From: Thermoplasmata archaeon
GTDB taxonomy: Archaea; Thermoplasmatota; Thermoplasmata; Thermoplasmatales; Thermoplasmataceae
Direction of reading: 5' to 3'
Length of the DNA: 18,871 nt
Assembly (NCBI GenBank): GCA_021819225.1
Contig: JAKARU010000007.1
Span: forward strand, 1-18,871
In this document: in pieces, positions 1 through 8,505 of the stretch
Numbering within the stretch: position 1 is the stretch's first letter
How the letters are laid out: each line of letters starts with the position of its first letter
Made by a program: the position numbers and the translations under genes
Notes under the pieces: model-generated
What the model was told of the DNA's origin: nothing
Seen by the model: only the letters and a program-made list of their open reading frames with translations
Databases searched by the model: none

Positions 1-1
1 C

Positions 2-124
2 GATCTAGTTATGTACGGCAGGAAAAACATCTCAAGAAGTGAATATGAAACCTTCCTCAGAAATCTGAAATATTCGATGAAGAATCCCCTGATTATATGG
101 AGAAGTGAAAAAATTGGACAGTAA
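2..124 (+). CDS. C-terminal end of an unknown protein (partial)
   Basis: An open frame enters from the left edge and runs 40 codons to TAA at 122-124. The visible tail is basic and probably cytoplasmic (contains YGRKNISRSEYE, then KNPLIIW, and ends RSEKIGQ). I do not recognise the family. It overlaps the next gene by 20 bases if that gene starts at GTG 105, or by 11 if it starts at TTG 114, so it is probably the upstream member of the MoxR-DUF58 operon. Its last residues, RSEKI, recur at the end of the next gene because the two gene junctions have nearly the same sequence. Confidence 0.6.
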   Translation, partial: DLVMYGRKNISRSEYETFLRNLKYSMKNPLIIWRSEKIGQ

Positions 125-126
125 TT
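104..126 (+). repeat. Repeated gene-junction sequence, copy 1
   Basis: This copy consists of AGTGAAAAAAT (104-114), then three bases, then ACAGTAATT (118-126). The same two blocks occur at 1191-1216, separated by six bases. In each copy the sequence encodes the last residues of one gene (RSEKI..Q and TAA) and, in another frame, the start of the next. Confidence 0.7.
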
Positions 127-1214
127 CCGGGAAAGATCTGCCCATTCAGGGTATAGCGGGAATCATCCTCCTACTGATTTTTGTACTTTCGATATTCCCA
201 CTTTTATTTGGACTCATTATTCTGGCAACTTCCGTCTATCTTATCGGAAGGCAGATTTCGCATGCCCTTTTTCGGAGGGACAGGAAGGAGAGTTCTGCAT
301 ATGTCAGTATAATTCTGGCACCGCTCCTCTCACTCTTTATTATTTATCTTGAGATTTTTTCAATAATCTTTTCACCATACAGGAATTTGAGTGGCCTTGA
401 GGCCGCCTTCCTGTACGGTTCACTAATCATGACTTTCATATTTTTATCCGGATTCCTTGATTCACACAGGGAGCAGTATTTCGTCGACGAAAACCTGGCT
501 GCTTTTACCAGGAGGTTGTCAATTTCACTGGTGCCTTTCATCTTTGCACTCTTTTCCGCTACAAAGACCTATCTGATCTCGCTTACCTATGCATTTTCTT
601 TTGCAGGGTTGCTCCTGGTTGCAACGACGCCTTTCTTTTATTTCGTTGATGGAAAGAAGGAGAGACTCATCAGGCTTTCGTCCTTTGTAATATCAAACAG
701 GGACTTCTACCTGTCTGGATTTGCCCTGATAGGGTTCCTTACGGGGCTGTACATACAGAATTCAAAATCCACATTCGGAGATGCACTCATTATCATAATA
801 TTCATAGCAGGGATCGGTATAATAGGACGGGGGCTGTATCAGGGGTACGGCTCTCTTTCATTGTTGACAGAGAGAAACTCGCTTCAGATCTATGAGAAAT
901 TCAACAAGAAGGAGAATGTATCGGATATTATGAAGATCAGCCGGATGGGAGAAAGCATAAAGGAATTTGAGGTACAGGGCAATAAGGAAAGGATTCTCAT
1001 CATGATTTCAACATACCTTTCAGAAGCAGGCTTCAGTAGCGATGAGGTTGAAAAATTCCTGAAGCCTATCCTGGAATACAAGCTTCCAGTGGGGTACGTA
1101 CTTGGCATCGAATATGGAAGGGATAAGATTAGAAGGGAAATAGATAAGAGGACCAGGATAGTCGATGGATTGCTAAGGAGCATTGCAAGGAGTGAAAAAA
1201 TATATGAACAGTAA
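105..1214 (+). CDS. Polytopic membrane protein of the MoxR-DUF58 operon
   Basis: This is a 369-residue protein with about eight predicted membrane helices in the first 255 residues (roughly 14-55 as two helices, 65-90, 98-118, 138-182 as two, 198-250 as two). A charged cytoplasmic domain of about 110 residues follows, ending RSEKIYEQ. I do not recognise the family. It lies directly upstream of the MoxR ATPase and overlaps it, so it is probably a membrane partner of the MoxR-DUF58 machinery. The start is uncertain. GTG 105 has GGAG at 99-102 too close for normal spacing, while TTG 114 sits 11 bases after that GGAG, matching the arrangement at the downstream junction, where ATG 1204 is also 11 bases after GGAG. 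With TTG the protein would be 366 residues. Confidence 0.8.
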   Translation: MKKLDSNSGKDLPIQGIAGIILLLIFVLSIFPLLFGLIILATSVYLIGRQISHALFRRDRKESSAYVSIILAPLLSLFIIYLEIFSIIFSPYRNLSGLEAAFLYGSLIMTFIFLSGFLDSHREQYFVDENLAAFTRRLSISLVPFIFALFSATKTYLISLTYAFSFAGLLLVATTPFFYFVDGKKERLIRLSSFVISNRDFYLSGFALIGFLTGLYIQNSKSTFGDALIIIIFIAGIGIIGRGLYQGYGSLSLLTERNSLQIYEKFNKKENVSDIMKISRMGESIKEFEVQGNKERILIMISTYLSEAGFSSDEVEKFLKPILEYKLPVGYVLGIEYGRDKIRREIDKRTRIVDGLLRSIARSEKIYEQ

Positions 1215-1216
1215 TT
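1191..1216 (+). repeat. Repeated gene-junction sequence, copy 2
   Basis: AGTGAAAAAAT lies at 1191-1201 and ACAGTAATT at 1208-1216, identical to the blocks at 104-126 with a three-base insertion between them. It joins the membrane protein gene to the MoxR gene. In both copies GGAG lies 11 bases before a possible NTG start (TTG 114, ATG 1204). Confidence 0.7.
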
Positions 1217-2163
1217 TTGAGGAAAATGTAAAGGAAAGCCTGGGAAAGACAACAGGAATTGTTAATGAAATTTCAAGGTACTTTGTAGGCGACAAGGAGA
1301 ACCTTTCCAAGATGGTATCCGCGATTATATCATCCGGGCACATCCTGCTTCAGGATAACCCGGGCATAGGAAAGACATTTGTCGCCAAGCTAATGTCATC
1401 AGTTCTCGGGCTATCTTTCAGGAGGGTGCAGTTTACACCGGATCTACTTCCGAGTGATATTACAGGAACGAGAATATGGAGGGCATCTACTGGACAGTTC
1501 GAAACCATGAAGGGTCCGATTTTTGCAAATCTTATACTTGCGGATGAAATCAACAGGGCACCACCAAAGACGCAGGCCGCCCTTCTTGAGTCAATGGAGG
1601 AAAGACAGGTGACCATAGAGGGAGAAACCATACCACTACCACTCCCATTTCTCGTCATTGCAACCCAGAATCCGATTGAATTCGAGGGTACCTACCCACT
1701 GCCGGAAGCCCAGATGGACAGGTTCATGATTCAACTTTCATTCGGGTATCCACAGGATGACCTGGAAATTCTAAGGAGGAGGAAGGAATGGAAAACGGAT
1801 GACCCGTCTTCCAAAGCAGCAAAGATACTTGACCAGAATTCTCTACTTGAGCTTCAGGGAATCAGTGAAAATATAACAGTCGATGATGAGATAATGAAGT
1901 ATATCTCCTCTTTCAGGGAGCTGAGGAATGATAAGAGGGTGATGGCAGGACCAAGCCCAAGAGGGATAATCTCGCTCCTCAGGATTTCACGATCCTATGC
2001 CATGGTGAATGGGAGGGATTATGTTATACCTGATGATGTGAAGTCAATGGCCGTAAACTGCCTGGCACACCGTCTTGTTCTGAAGCCTGAACAGGTAATG
2101 GATGAGGTTAGGCAGGAGGACGTCGTTTCAGAATTCCTTGAGAAGCTTGAAGTACCAAAGTGA
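1204..2163 (+). CDS. MoxR family AAA+ ATPase
   Basis: This is a 319-residue MoxR-type AAA+ ATPase, a chaperone-like ATPase thought to assemble or activate complexes with DUF58 or VWA partners. Seen in the sequence are Walker A DNPGIGKT (residues 51-58), Walker B with LILADEINRAP (about 110-120), the MoxR signature ALLESMEERQVTI, sensor 1 ATQNPIEFEGTYPLPEAQMD, and sensor 2 near AGPSPRG followed by the C-terminal helical lid. All key residues are present. ATG 1204 was chosen because GGAG at 1189-1192 is 11 bases upstream. In-frame GTG 1192 and TTG 1183 are alternatives that add a few residues. It overlaps the upstream membrane gene by 11 bases, and its TGA is followed immediately by the DUF58 start, so these proteins are probably made together. 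Confidence 0.95.
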   Translation: MNSNFEENVKESLGKTTGIVNEISRYFVGDKENLSKMVSAIISSGHILLQDNPGIGKTFVAKLMSSVLGLSFRRVQFTPDLLPSDITGTRIWRASTGQFETMKGPIFANLILADEINRAPPKTQAALLESMEERQVTIEGETIPLPLPFLVIATQNPIEFEGTYPLPEAQMDRFMIQLSFGYPQDDLEILRRRKEWKTDDPSSKAAKILDQNSLLELQGISENITVDDEIMKYISSFRELRNDKRVMAGPSPRGIISLLRISRSYAMVNGRDYVIPDDVKSMAVNCLAHRLVLKPEQVMDEVRQEDVVSEFLEKLEVPK

Positions 2164-3459
2164 TTGGCGTTGATAGGTTCCTGGAATAAGCAGATCATAC
2201 TTTTCACCATACTTTCCGGTGCCACTACCTTTGCAGGTCTTGTGGCAACGCAGAAGATCATGGTTGCAGTCTTCATATTCCCGCTTATGTTCGTGGCGAT
2301 ACTTGTGTACGCAGACATGGATGTCAGGATTGATTCATCCTATACCCTCCCGGAAAGGATAAGGGTAGGAGATGAATTCGATGTGGCTGTGGACATAAGA
2401 ATAAAGGGAGGGTACGGTCTTGTAAATATTTCTATGCCAGTATATGACGAGATGGAGATCACGGTTGGAACAAACGTGCATATCTTCTACAAGGGCTTCA
2501 AGGAAAGAAGGGAAACCGTGACTTATCATGCGAAAGCAATGAGAAGGGGCGTATTCCCGTGGTCGCCACTGAGGGTTGATTTCAGTCCCCTCATCGGTAC
2601 AGGAAAGAGCAGGAAAACTGTTACGGAAACTGGCAAGACTATCCAGGTTGATCCTGAGGTTAAAATGCTCAAGAAGAGCCAGTTCATGATCAAGACGAGA
2701 AAACTGAAGCCAAGAAGCTCAACCACAAGGCTGGGACCTCCAACAACCGATTTCGAGAGCATAAGGGAATATGCTCCTGGTGACCCCTTCAAGTCCATAA
2801 ACTGGAAAGCGTCTGCGAGAGTTCAGACTCGCAGTGGCCTGCTGGTAAACCAGTATGAGAGGGAGGGAATGAAAACCTACATATTCTATCTGGACACATC
2901 AATGCTCATGCGGAGGGGGACGGAATATGAAAATCCCCTGGAGTACGCCATCTCCCTTATTCTTTCAGGCTCCAATTACCTGATCTCTAAGGGTTACAAT
3001 GTTGGGTACTGGCCAATCTCTTCAAGAATGGTTCGCAGGCAGGATTTCGTGGTCCCTTCATCAGGAACAGACACATTCAACCAGATAAAGAAGATACTCC
3101 TGCGTGTTGAATCCTCACGACTCATCACGTCATCATATCCTGTAGACAGGACTATGGCCAGGCTTGTTCTTGAGACAAAGGCAAGGATTGCAATTGTCAC
3201 TTCAATAGATGAACGGAACAAAATCCTGATTGAGGAACTCAGGAGGAGACTGATTTCCCTTGGTGGCATAGTTACCACGGTAAATATCAGGCCCGAAGGG
3301 ATTGTGGCAAGGAAGGTGGATGAGCGACTGAAGGGTTTCTTCAGCCCTGCCCTTATGTCCGGGAGAAAAAACAGTTACATGGGCGATGTCATCTGGGATC
3401 CTGTCAACGAGACCCTCGGACATGCCGCTTTAAAACTGGGCAGGTTGAGCGGGTGGTAA
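2164..3459 (+). CDS. DUF58 domain protein
   Basis: This is a 431-residue protein with two N-terminal membrane helices (about 9-28 and 30-50), a beta-rich region, and the DUF58 signature around residues 196-219 (DFESIREYAPGD, then SINWKASAR). A partial VWA-like segment follows (YLDTSM at 242-247). DUF58 proteins are the usual partners of MoxR ATPases; their biochemical role is not settled. The start is TTG 2164, directly after the TGA of the MoxR gene in the same frame, so no earlier start is possible. TTG 2170 is an alternative. I see no good Shine-Dalgarno site, which suggests termination and reinitiation from the MoxR gene. One base separates it from the next gene. Confidence 0.92.
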   Translation: MALIGSWNKQIILFTILSGATTFAGLVATQKIMVAVFIFPLMFVAILVYADMDVRIDSSYTLPERIRVGDEFDVAVDIRIKGGYGLVNISMPVYDEMEITVGTNVHIFYKGFKERRETVTYHAKAMRRGVFPWSPLRVDFSPLIGTGKSRKTVTETGKTIQVDPEVKMLKKSQFMIKTRKLKPRSSTTRLGPPTTDFESIREYAPGDPFKSINWKASARVQTRSGLLVNQYEREGMKTYIFYLDTSMLMRRGTEYENPLEYAISLILSGSNYLISKGYNVGYWPISSRMVRRQDFVVPSSGTDTFNQIKKILLRVESSRLITSSYPVDRTMARLVLETKARIAIVTSIDERNKILIEELRRRLISLGGIVTTVNIRPEGIVARKVDERLKGFFSPALMSGRKNSYMGDVIWDPVNETLGHAALKLGRLSGW

Positions 3460-3460
3460 A

Positions 3461-4060
3461 ATGAGGATTAAGATAACATTCCTGTTGTCCGCCACTGGTG
3501 GAATAATCTTCTTCCTCGTCTTCATCCTTACTGCAGACAGCAACATTGGATATGTCCTTGCATCGCTCTTTCTGGTGTTCTTCCTGTATGCACTTTTACA
3601 TCCAGCCTCCTCAAAGGATGGAACGAATGAACTTGGAACATTTTCAAAGGTGAAATTTTTCCTGTTTTTATTCCCGATCCTTGCAGTAGTCTTCTCATCT
3701 GGTTATGTGGGAAGTTTTGTACCATCACTATCTGCCATAAACCCATCTTCCTCAGGACTTCTTTCCCTCTTCCTGATTGTCATGGAGTTTGCACTGATTG
3801 CAATGATTGCGGATGAAACTGTGAGGAAGATTAGCAGGCCCATGATCCAGGCTGGATATGATCCTGAGGAGATCGATACCGAGCTTCAGAAATTTTCCAT
3901 GCATGTATCCGAGATTGAGACGGCAGTCCTGCTTGTTTCATTCGGTTTCATCCTGCTTCTCGTCTTCAGTCCGGAAGTCAACATCGGGATCTTCCCTGCA
4001 ATAGTGATATTCCTTGTCGTTTATGCAGTTGTGATTGGGAACATGATCAGGCGCAACTGA
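3461..4060 (+). CDS. Six-helix membrane protein ending the MoxR-DUF58 operon
   Basis: This 199-residue protein has about six predicted membrane helices (7-24, 28-47, 64-86, 100-120, 150-170, 175-196). A soluble loop lies between helices four and five (about 121-147, containing EEIDTELQKF). I do not recognise a named family. It starts one base after the DUF58 stop, with GGTGG at 3453-3457 as a likely ribosome site, and so is the last gene of the operon. Its position suggests a membrane component working with DUF58 and MoxR; similar small membrane proteins occupy this place in other archaeal MoxR-DUF58 operons. Function is inferred from context only. Confidence 0.85.
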   Translation: MRIKITFLLSATGGIIFFLVFILTADSNIGYVLASLFLVFFLYALLHPASSKDGTNELGTFSKVKFFLFLFPILAVVFSSGYVGSFVPSLSAINPSSSGLLSLFLIVMEFALIAMIADETVRKISRPMIQAGYDPEEIDTELQKFSMHVSEIETAVLLVSFGFILLLVFSPEVNIGIFPAIVIFLVVYAVVIGNMIRRN

Positions 4061-4326
4061 ACACTGTGTATACCAGTGCCAATTTGAATTCCGCCCGCTT
4101 CCGCAATTTCATTTGCCGCTCCAGCTAATCAACACATTGCAAAGATGCTGGAAGCCAAAAGATCAGGCATTTAACGAGTGTATGCAGCATTGGCGAATAA
4201 TATCTGAAAAGAATATTGACGCTGGAGAATTGTCATTGTTTCCCCTGTAATTCGATCATCCTTTAAAGGAACCCAGGCATTGTGCAACAGCAGTTCGGAT
4301 TCTTCTTCAAAGTCATGTCTTGAAAG
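4061..4326. other. 266-base gap between convergent genes
   Basis: No convincing gene is present. A short inverted repeat (CACTG 4062-4066, CAGTG 4074-4078) follows the stop of the operon directly and could be a weak terminator, but no T-run follows it. On the minus strand the frame of the UvrD-like gene stays open for 51 codons after its TAA (4174-4326), then meets TAA, and shortly after TGA. This may be chance or a decayed tail. Confidence 0.5.
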
Positions 4327-7047
4327 TTATTGAGATTCAATCTCCTTTCTAAGTTCATCCTGGAATTTTCTGAACAATTCTGTTCTTGCGTTCACTTCCA
4401 TGATGTCTCTTACAAGGGCATCTGCCGACATCCTGTAACTTAAGAATGTCTCTATGTAATTCTTTACCTCCTCAAAGCTCCTGAGCTCTATCTCGTATGG
4501 AATCCTTTCATTCCTCCACTGCATCCTTCCCGTATTTATCTTCTCGTCTCTCAGGGAAATGTAGGATATTTCAGATTCAATCATGTTCAGGTTGATTGAT
4601 TTCTCCAGAGAATAAAGGTATGCATACAGTGATAGCTGCTGGGAATATTCGGAATTCGGCTTTTTGGAGGTCTTGAAATCAACCACGACAAACTTCTCGA
4701 TGCCACCGTCCATATACGAATATACTCCATCAATCCTTCCATCTATATTCACGGAATCTCTGGCATCCTGAATCAGATCCTTCACGTTCTTCCGTACCCT
4801 TATTTCGGAGTGAATCCACTTCCCGTTATATGTTTGCCTTACCGTACGGTCATATTCCATGAAATTCTTCCATGCTTCAAGTTCATTCGGGTCAATCAGG
4901 TTCTGGGGCTTCTCATTCATGTTTATATAATTTTCAATGTAGGAATGAATCTTAGTCCCGAATTCCGTTGCACTGGAACTCTCTCTGATACCAAGAATAT
5001 ATGTTATGACAAAATCTTCAAGCCTTCCTCTCTTCAGATTGCCCATCATCGTGAAACTGAGGTTCTGGAAAGACTTGATTTTCCGGTATATGTAACTGAT
5101 CAGCCATGGTTCACTGCTCTCCTTCTTCTTTTCCATCAGGCTCTTCAGAGAAACGAACTCATTCCTGACCCTGTTCTCGATCTTCCCACTTTGTAAGGAA
5201 CATGGAGGGATATTGTATCTATCAATATTCTTCCTTCCGGTTATCAACGTAAGTGACTTCTTTGCCCTTGAAAGAGCCACAAAATCAATCCTGCTCTCCT
5301 CCCTTTCCCTCTCCTCAAACCCGTAATGGTAGCCGGCCTGCCTGAGAATCATCTCAACAACCGTGTCAACTGGTGATCTCTCCTTGCCACGAACATATTT
5401 TGGCAGGTATATCACGTGGTCGAACTGAAGCCCTTTCGCCTTGTGAACTGTGAGGACGGAAACCCTTGAATAATCTGGGATGTCATCATCAATGACGTTA
5501 TCCTGCAGCAGGAACAGGAGAAAATCATCAAGACTGGTAAAATTCTCCATCCCAAGATAGTCAAAGTATTCATCTATTGTATTGGATATGTCCTTTGCAG
5601 TAATGAAATACCTGGATGAAATGCTGAGACTCAATGGTATTATGTAATCTGAAAATAAGCGTTTGAGTGACTGCTTATCCCTCGTATATTCGGTCCTTGC
5701 AAATTTCAGCTCGTCTGGAAGCATTTCTCCAGGACTCTCTGCAAACTTAATCCTGTCTGAAAGCTGCATTGCCTCCTTAAGCGTCAGACCTGAAAATGGC
5801 GTGTAAAGCATGGCGATAATGTCCTCATTCCGGTTGCTGAAAAGACCCCTCAGGAAGAGGTATATCTCTCTTCCGGCATCACCGTCAATACCCTCGCCGG
5901 AGATCTTCTGGTGCCTTATTTCGTGGGAATCGAGAATGGATGATAGTTGATCAGCCTGTGAATTGGTTCGCGAGATAATCCCTATTGTATCACCTTCCCT
6001 TACTTCAGAGAGCATTTTCTCAACGGTCTGGGCTGTCAGTTCTTCGGTAAATTTCTCATCCTCAGGTATAATCAGCCTCACCTCTCCATCCGTACTCTTC
6101 ACATGCGACCCAAAATGGGAGAATTCATCGCCTGAATATCCTGGTTCTGACTTCAGGAAGAAATTCATGCAGTAGTCCCTTATTTTTTCTGGAAGCCGCC
6201 TGGTACCTTCTATACTTCCCTTGGAGAAATTTGAGTCATTGAGGAAACTGTCAAAGGACCTTGTATTACCTCCCTGGAAACCGAATATCGCCTGTTTTTG
6301 ATCACCAACAAGAAAATACCGTTCACCTGCAAGCCTGATTATCCTGGATTCGATTTCGCTTATATCCTGCACCTCATCCACGAACACATAATGATATTTG
6401 CTGAAACTCTTTTCCATTGATTCTATTGCCCTGATCAGATAATCGTTATAGTCAAGGTATCCGTCACGCTTTGATTTTTCATAATCGTTGAAAATATAGA
6501 GAAACTTATCGGCCAGAATTTCCATCTCTTCCAGTGTGTATCCTCGCACGCCACCTTCCGTTTCATATACGTGCCTGATGCTGTTTAGGAGGGATGGCCT
6601 GTCAACGTTCCCTGGATATATTCCATAGCTCTTCAGAAATTTAATTGCGTTCACAATTTTGCCCACGTTTATGATGGTGGGATAGTCTTCCATGAGGACC
6701 TCAATTCCGTAATTCATCAGATTCCTCCTGCTCATGCTCTGCAAGATCGAATACCTCATGAATCTTTCTGAAACAGTACCCTGATATTTTCCCTTGTCCT
6801 TGAGCAATGAAAGTGCAAACGAGTGAAATGTCTCGATTCTCGGCGTGTTGATATTTAAATTCATCCCGGAAATCTTTCCTGATATCCTCTCCTGCATCTC
6901 CCCCATAGCCTTCCTTGTAAATGTTATGCAGAGTATATCAGCTGGATTGACTCCTTCCTTCAGCTTCCCCACAACCTCTTCTGCAATTTTCTCAGTCTTA
7001 CCAGACCCGGGATTTGCTGATATTATTACATTTTCATTTCTTGCCAT
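4327..7047 (-). CDS. UvrD/RecB-like helicase with C-terminal nuclease domain
   Basis: This is a 906-residue superfamily 1A DNA helicase fused to a RecB-type PD-(D/E)XK nuclease, predicted to unwind and cut DNA in repair or defence. Helicase motifs seen are Walker A SANPGSGKT (10-18), motif Ia TFTRKA (42-47), motif II DEVQD (224-228), motif III GDQKQAIFGF (248-257), TVHKAKG (533-539) and ALSRAK (591-596). The nuclease follows, with GTKIH (H701), HSEIR (E748), GRIDG (D773), VVDFKTS (D790, K792) and QQLSLYAY (803-810), so its active site looks complete. The start ATG is preceded by GAGGT at 7057-7061, nine bases away. It is divergent from the kinase gene with 108 bases between them. The layout resembles AddA or other RecB-like fusions; no AddB/RecC partner is visible in the window. 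Confidence 0.93.
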   Translation of the reverse strand: MARNENVIISANPGSGKTEKIAEEVVGKLKEGVNPADILCITFTRKAMGEMQERISGKISGMNLNINTPRIETFHSFALSLLKDKGKYQGTVSERFMRYSILQSMSRRNLMNYGIEVLMEDYPTIINVGKIVNAIKFLKSYGIYPGNVDRPSLLNSIRHVYETEGGVRGYTLEEMEILADKFLYIFNDYEKSKRDGYLDYNDYLIRAIESMEKSFSKYHYVFVDEVQDISEIESRIIRLAGERYFLVGDQKQAIFGFQGGNTRSFDSFLNDSNFSKGSIEGTRRLPEKIRDYCMNFFLKSEPGYSGDEFSHFGSHVKSTDGEVRLIIPEDEKFTEELTAQTVEKMLSEVREGDTIGIISRTNSQADQLSSILDSHEIRHQKISGEGIDGDAGREIYLFLRGLFSNRNEDIIAMLYTPFSGLTLKEAMQLSDRIKFAESPGEMLPDELKFARTEYTRDKQSLKRLFSDYIIPLSLSISSRYFITAKDISNTIDEYFDYLGMENFTSLDDFLLFLLQDNVIDDDIPDYSRVSVLTVHKAKGLQFDHVIYLPKYVRGKERSPVDTVVEMILRQAGYHYGFEEREREESRIDFVALSRAKKSLTLITGRKNIDRYNIPPCSLQSGKIENRVRNEFVSLKSLMEKKKESSEPWLISYIYRKIKSFQNLSFTMMGNLKRGRLEDFVITYILGIRESSSATEFGTKIHSYIENYINMNEKPQNLIDPNELEAWKNFMEYDRTVRQTYNGKWIHSEIRVRKNVKDLIQDARDSVNIDGRIDGVYSYMDGGIEKFVVVDFKTSKKPNSEYSQQLSLYAYLYSLEKSINLNMIESEISYISLRDEKINTGRMQWRNERIPYEIELRSFEEVKNYIETFLSYRMSADALVRDIMEVNARTELFRKFQDELRKEIESQ

Positions 7048-7112
7048 AATGTAGAGACCTCAATGGAATATTGGTTAAATATTTTCCATTTACCTCCATC
7101 ATACTGGCATAC

Positions 7113-7122
7113 CTTTTAATAT
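7113..7122 (+). promoter_or_regulatory. TATA-like box for the kinase gene
   Basis: CTTTTAATAT lies about 38 bases before the ATG at 7156. This leaves room for a short leader carrying the strong site GAGGAG at 7146-7151. The 108-base region also serves the divergent helicase-nuclease gene, for which AT-rich sequence at about 7074-7083 is a weaker candidate. Confidence 0.4.
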
Positions 7123-7155
7123 TATTTTGCATAAAGTGTTTGCGCGAGGAGTGTA

Positions 7156-8505
7156 ATGGAAACAGAAGAGCCCGAATTGAGTGGGATCAAGAAAATTCTT
7201 TACAGGAAATTCAAGAATATGAAGCCAGAAGGCAGGGTTGAAGCCATTTCATATGACGATGAAAAGAAGAAGATGCTGATAAGGGTCGTCCCGGAAAATT
7301 CGAAATATATAAGGGTCGTCGAAGTTACGGTGAGGGACTACAGGGGCAGGGATTCCGTTCAGACTCTGAGGCGGAAGGAGGGCTCGTTCAGGATTTCAAT
7401 CAAGATTGACCTCACGAAGAGTTATAATTTCTCCTTTTATCTTCTCGGGAAAGACGGAAAATTCATCAGGATCGAGAAGAGCCTGGAAGATTTGAAGGAC
7501 GATATTAAGAGGATCAAGGAATTCAACAAGAGCACTCAGGAGATCAGGGAAGAGGAAAAACCTGTTAACCCAGCTCCACCAAAGACAAAAAGGAACTGGC
7601 CGAACTCATCTTCCTATGCTCAGGCACTGCAGAACGTGGAATTCAGTGTTTCAAAGAAATACGAGGACCTCAGGAGATCGAAGTTCATACCCAACTCTAA
7701 CGTAAAATACAGGACACTGATACATGGAGCCGGAAACTTCGGTGTCGTGTTCAAGTTCCAGGTGAATGAATCCTATTATGCAATGAAGTGTTTTACAAGG
7801 GCCAGCCAGTATATCGATACAAGATATTACCAGATAAGCAAGAAAATTGAAAGCGCCAGGCTCCCATTCCTGATAGATTTCAGGTACTATGCTGATGCAG
7901 TCAGGACTCCGTCCAAACCTGCTGAGTTCTTCCCTGTTATAACAATGGGATGGATAGAGGGCCAGACCCTTTTCAATTACATAACCGCAAACTACAGGGA
8001 TCCCGCAAAGATGTCGTCCATTGCTAAATCATTCCTGCAGTGCGTGATTGACATGCAGACCAATTCCATAGCACATGGTGACCTGTCCGGGGATAATATC
8101 CTCATAGATGAAAAGTTACAGCTGAAAATAATCGACTACGATGGCATGTTTGTGCCCGCGCTTAAAAACCTTGGCTCGGAAGAGTTGGGACATGAATCAT
8201 TCCAGCACCCTAAGAGGGGCAGGTATTATGGGCCAAGGCTTGACAATTTCTCAGCACTTGTGATCTATCTGTCCCTGTTCGCAATGTCAAAATCACCCGA
8301 TCTGTGGAAGTATAACCAGAACGACCCTGACAAGCTTCTCTTTGATATCAACGACTACAATTCCCCCGAAAAGTCAAGTGTCTTCAAGGATATAGAAAAA
8401 CTCGGTGGAAAGTCTAGCAGGCTTGCAAACCTGCTCAAGGAATATGTTAAAAATTCACCCGACTGGGATGGTGTTGATATCCAGAAAATAATCAAGATGA
8501 AATGA
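7156..8505 (+). CDS. Protein kinase of a TerY-phosphorylation triad (YegI-like)
   Basis: This 449-residue protein has three parts. Residues 24-105 look like a beta-sandwich of alternating strands that I cannot name. Residues 106-150 are a charged helix and a proline-rich linker. Residues 185-449 are a Ser/Thr kinase-like domain. Kinase motifs are the G-loop GAGNFG (191-196), lysine in YAMKCF (K211), the catalytic loop HGDLSGDN (307-314; D309, N314) and DYDGMFVPAL (327-336) in place of DFG. The stretch from ELGHESFQHPKRG (343-355) to GPRLDNFSALVIYLSLFA is characteristic of kinases found with PP2C and VWA proteins, such as E. coli YegI. HGD without arginine and DYD for DFG are usual in this group. 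PP2C and VWA genes lie convergent with it and overlap its end by 14 bases. GAGGAG precedes the start. It is probably cytoplasmic. Confidence 0.88.
   Translation: METEEPELSGIKKILYRKFKNMKPEGRVEAISYDDEKKKMLIRVVPENSKYIRVVEVTVRDYRGRDSVQTLRRKEGSFRISIKIDLTKSYNFSFYLLGKDGKFIRIEKSLEDLKDDIKRIKEFNKSTQEIREEEKPVNPAPPKTKRNWPNSSSYAQALQNVEFSVSKKYEDLRRSKFIPNSNVKYRTLIHGAGNFGVVFKFQVNESYYAMKCFTRASQYIDTRYYQISKKIESARLPFLIDFRYYADAVRTPSKPAEFFPVITMGWIEGQTLFNYITANYRDPAKMSSIAKSFLQCVIDMQTNSIAHGDLSGDNILIDEKLQLKIIDYDGMFVPALKNLGSEELGHESFQHPKRGRYYGPRLDNFSALVIYLSLFAMSKSPDLWKYNQNDPDKLLFDINDYNSPEKSSVFKDIEKLGGKSSRLANLLKEYVKNSPDWDGVDIQKIIKMK

Noticed and set aside
4062..4078. Inverted repeat CACTG/CAGTG after the MoxR-DUF58 operon
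   Set aside because: A five-base stem with no T-run is too weak to call a terminator.
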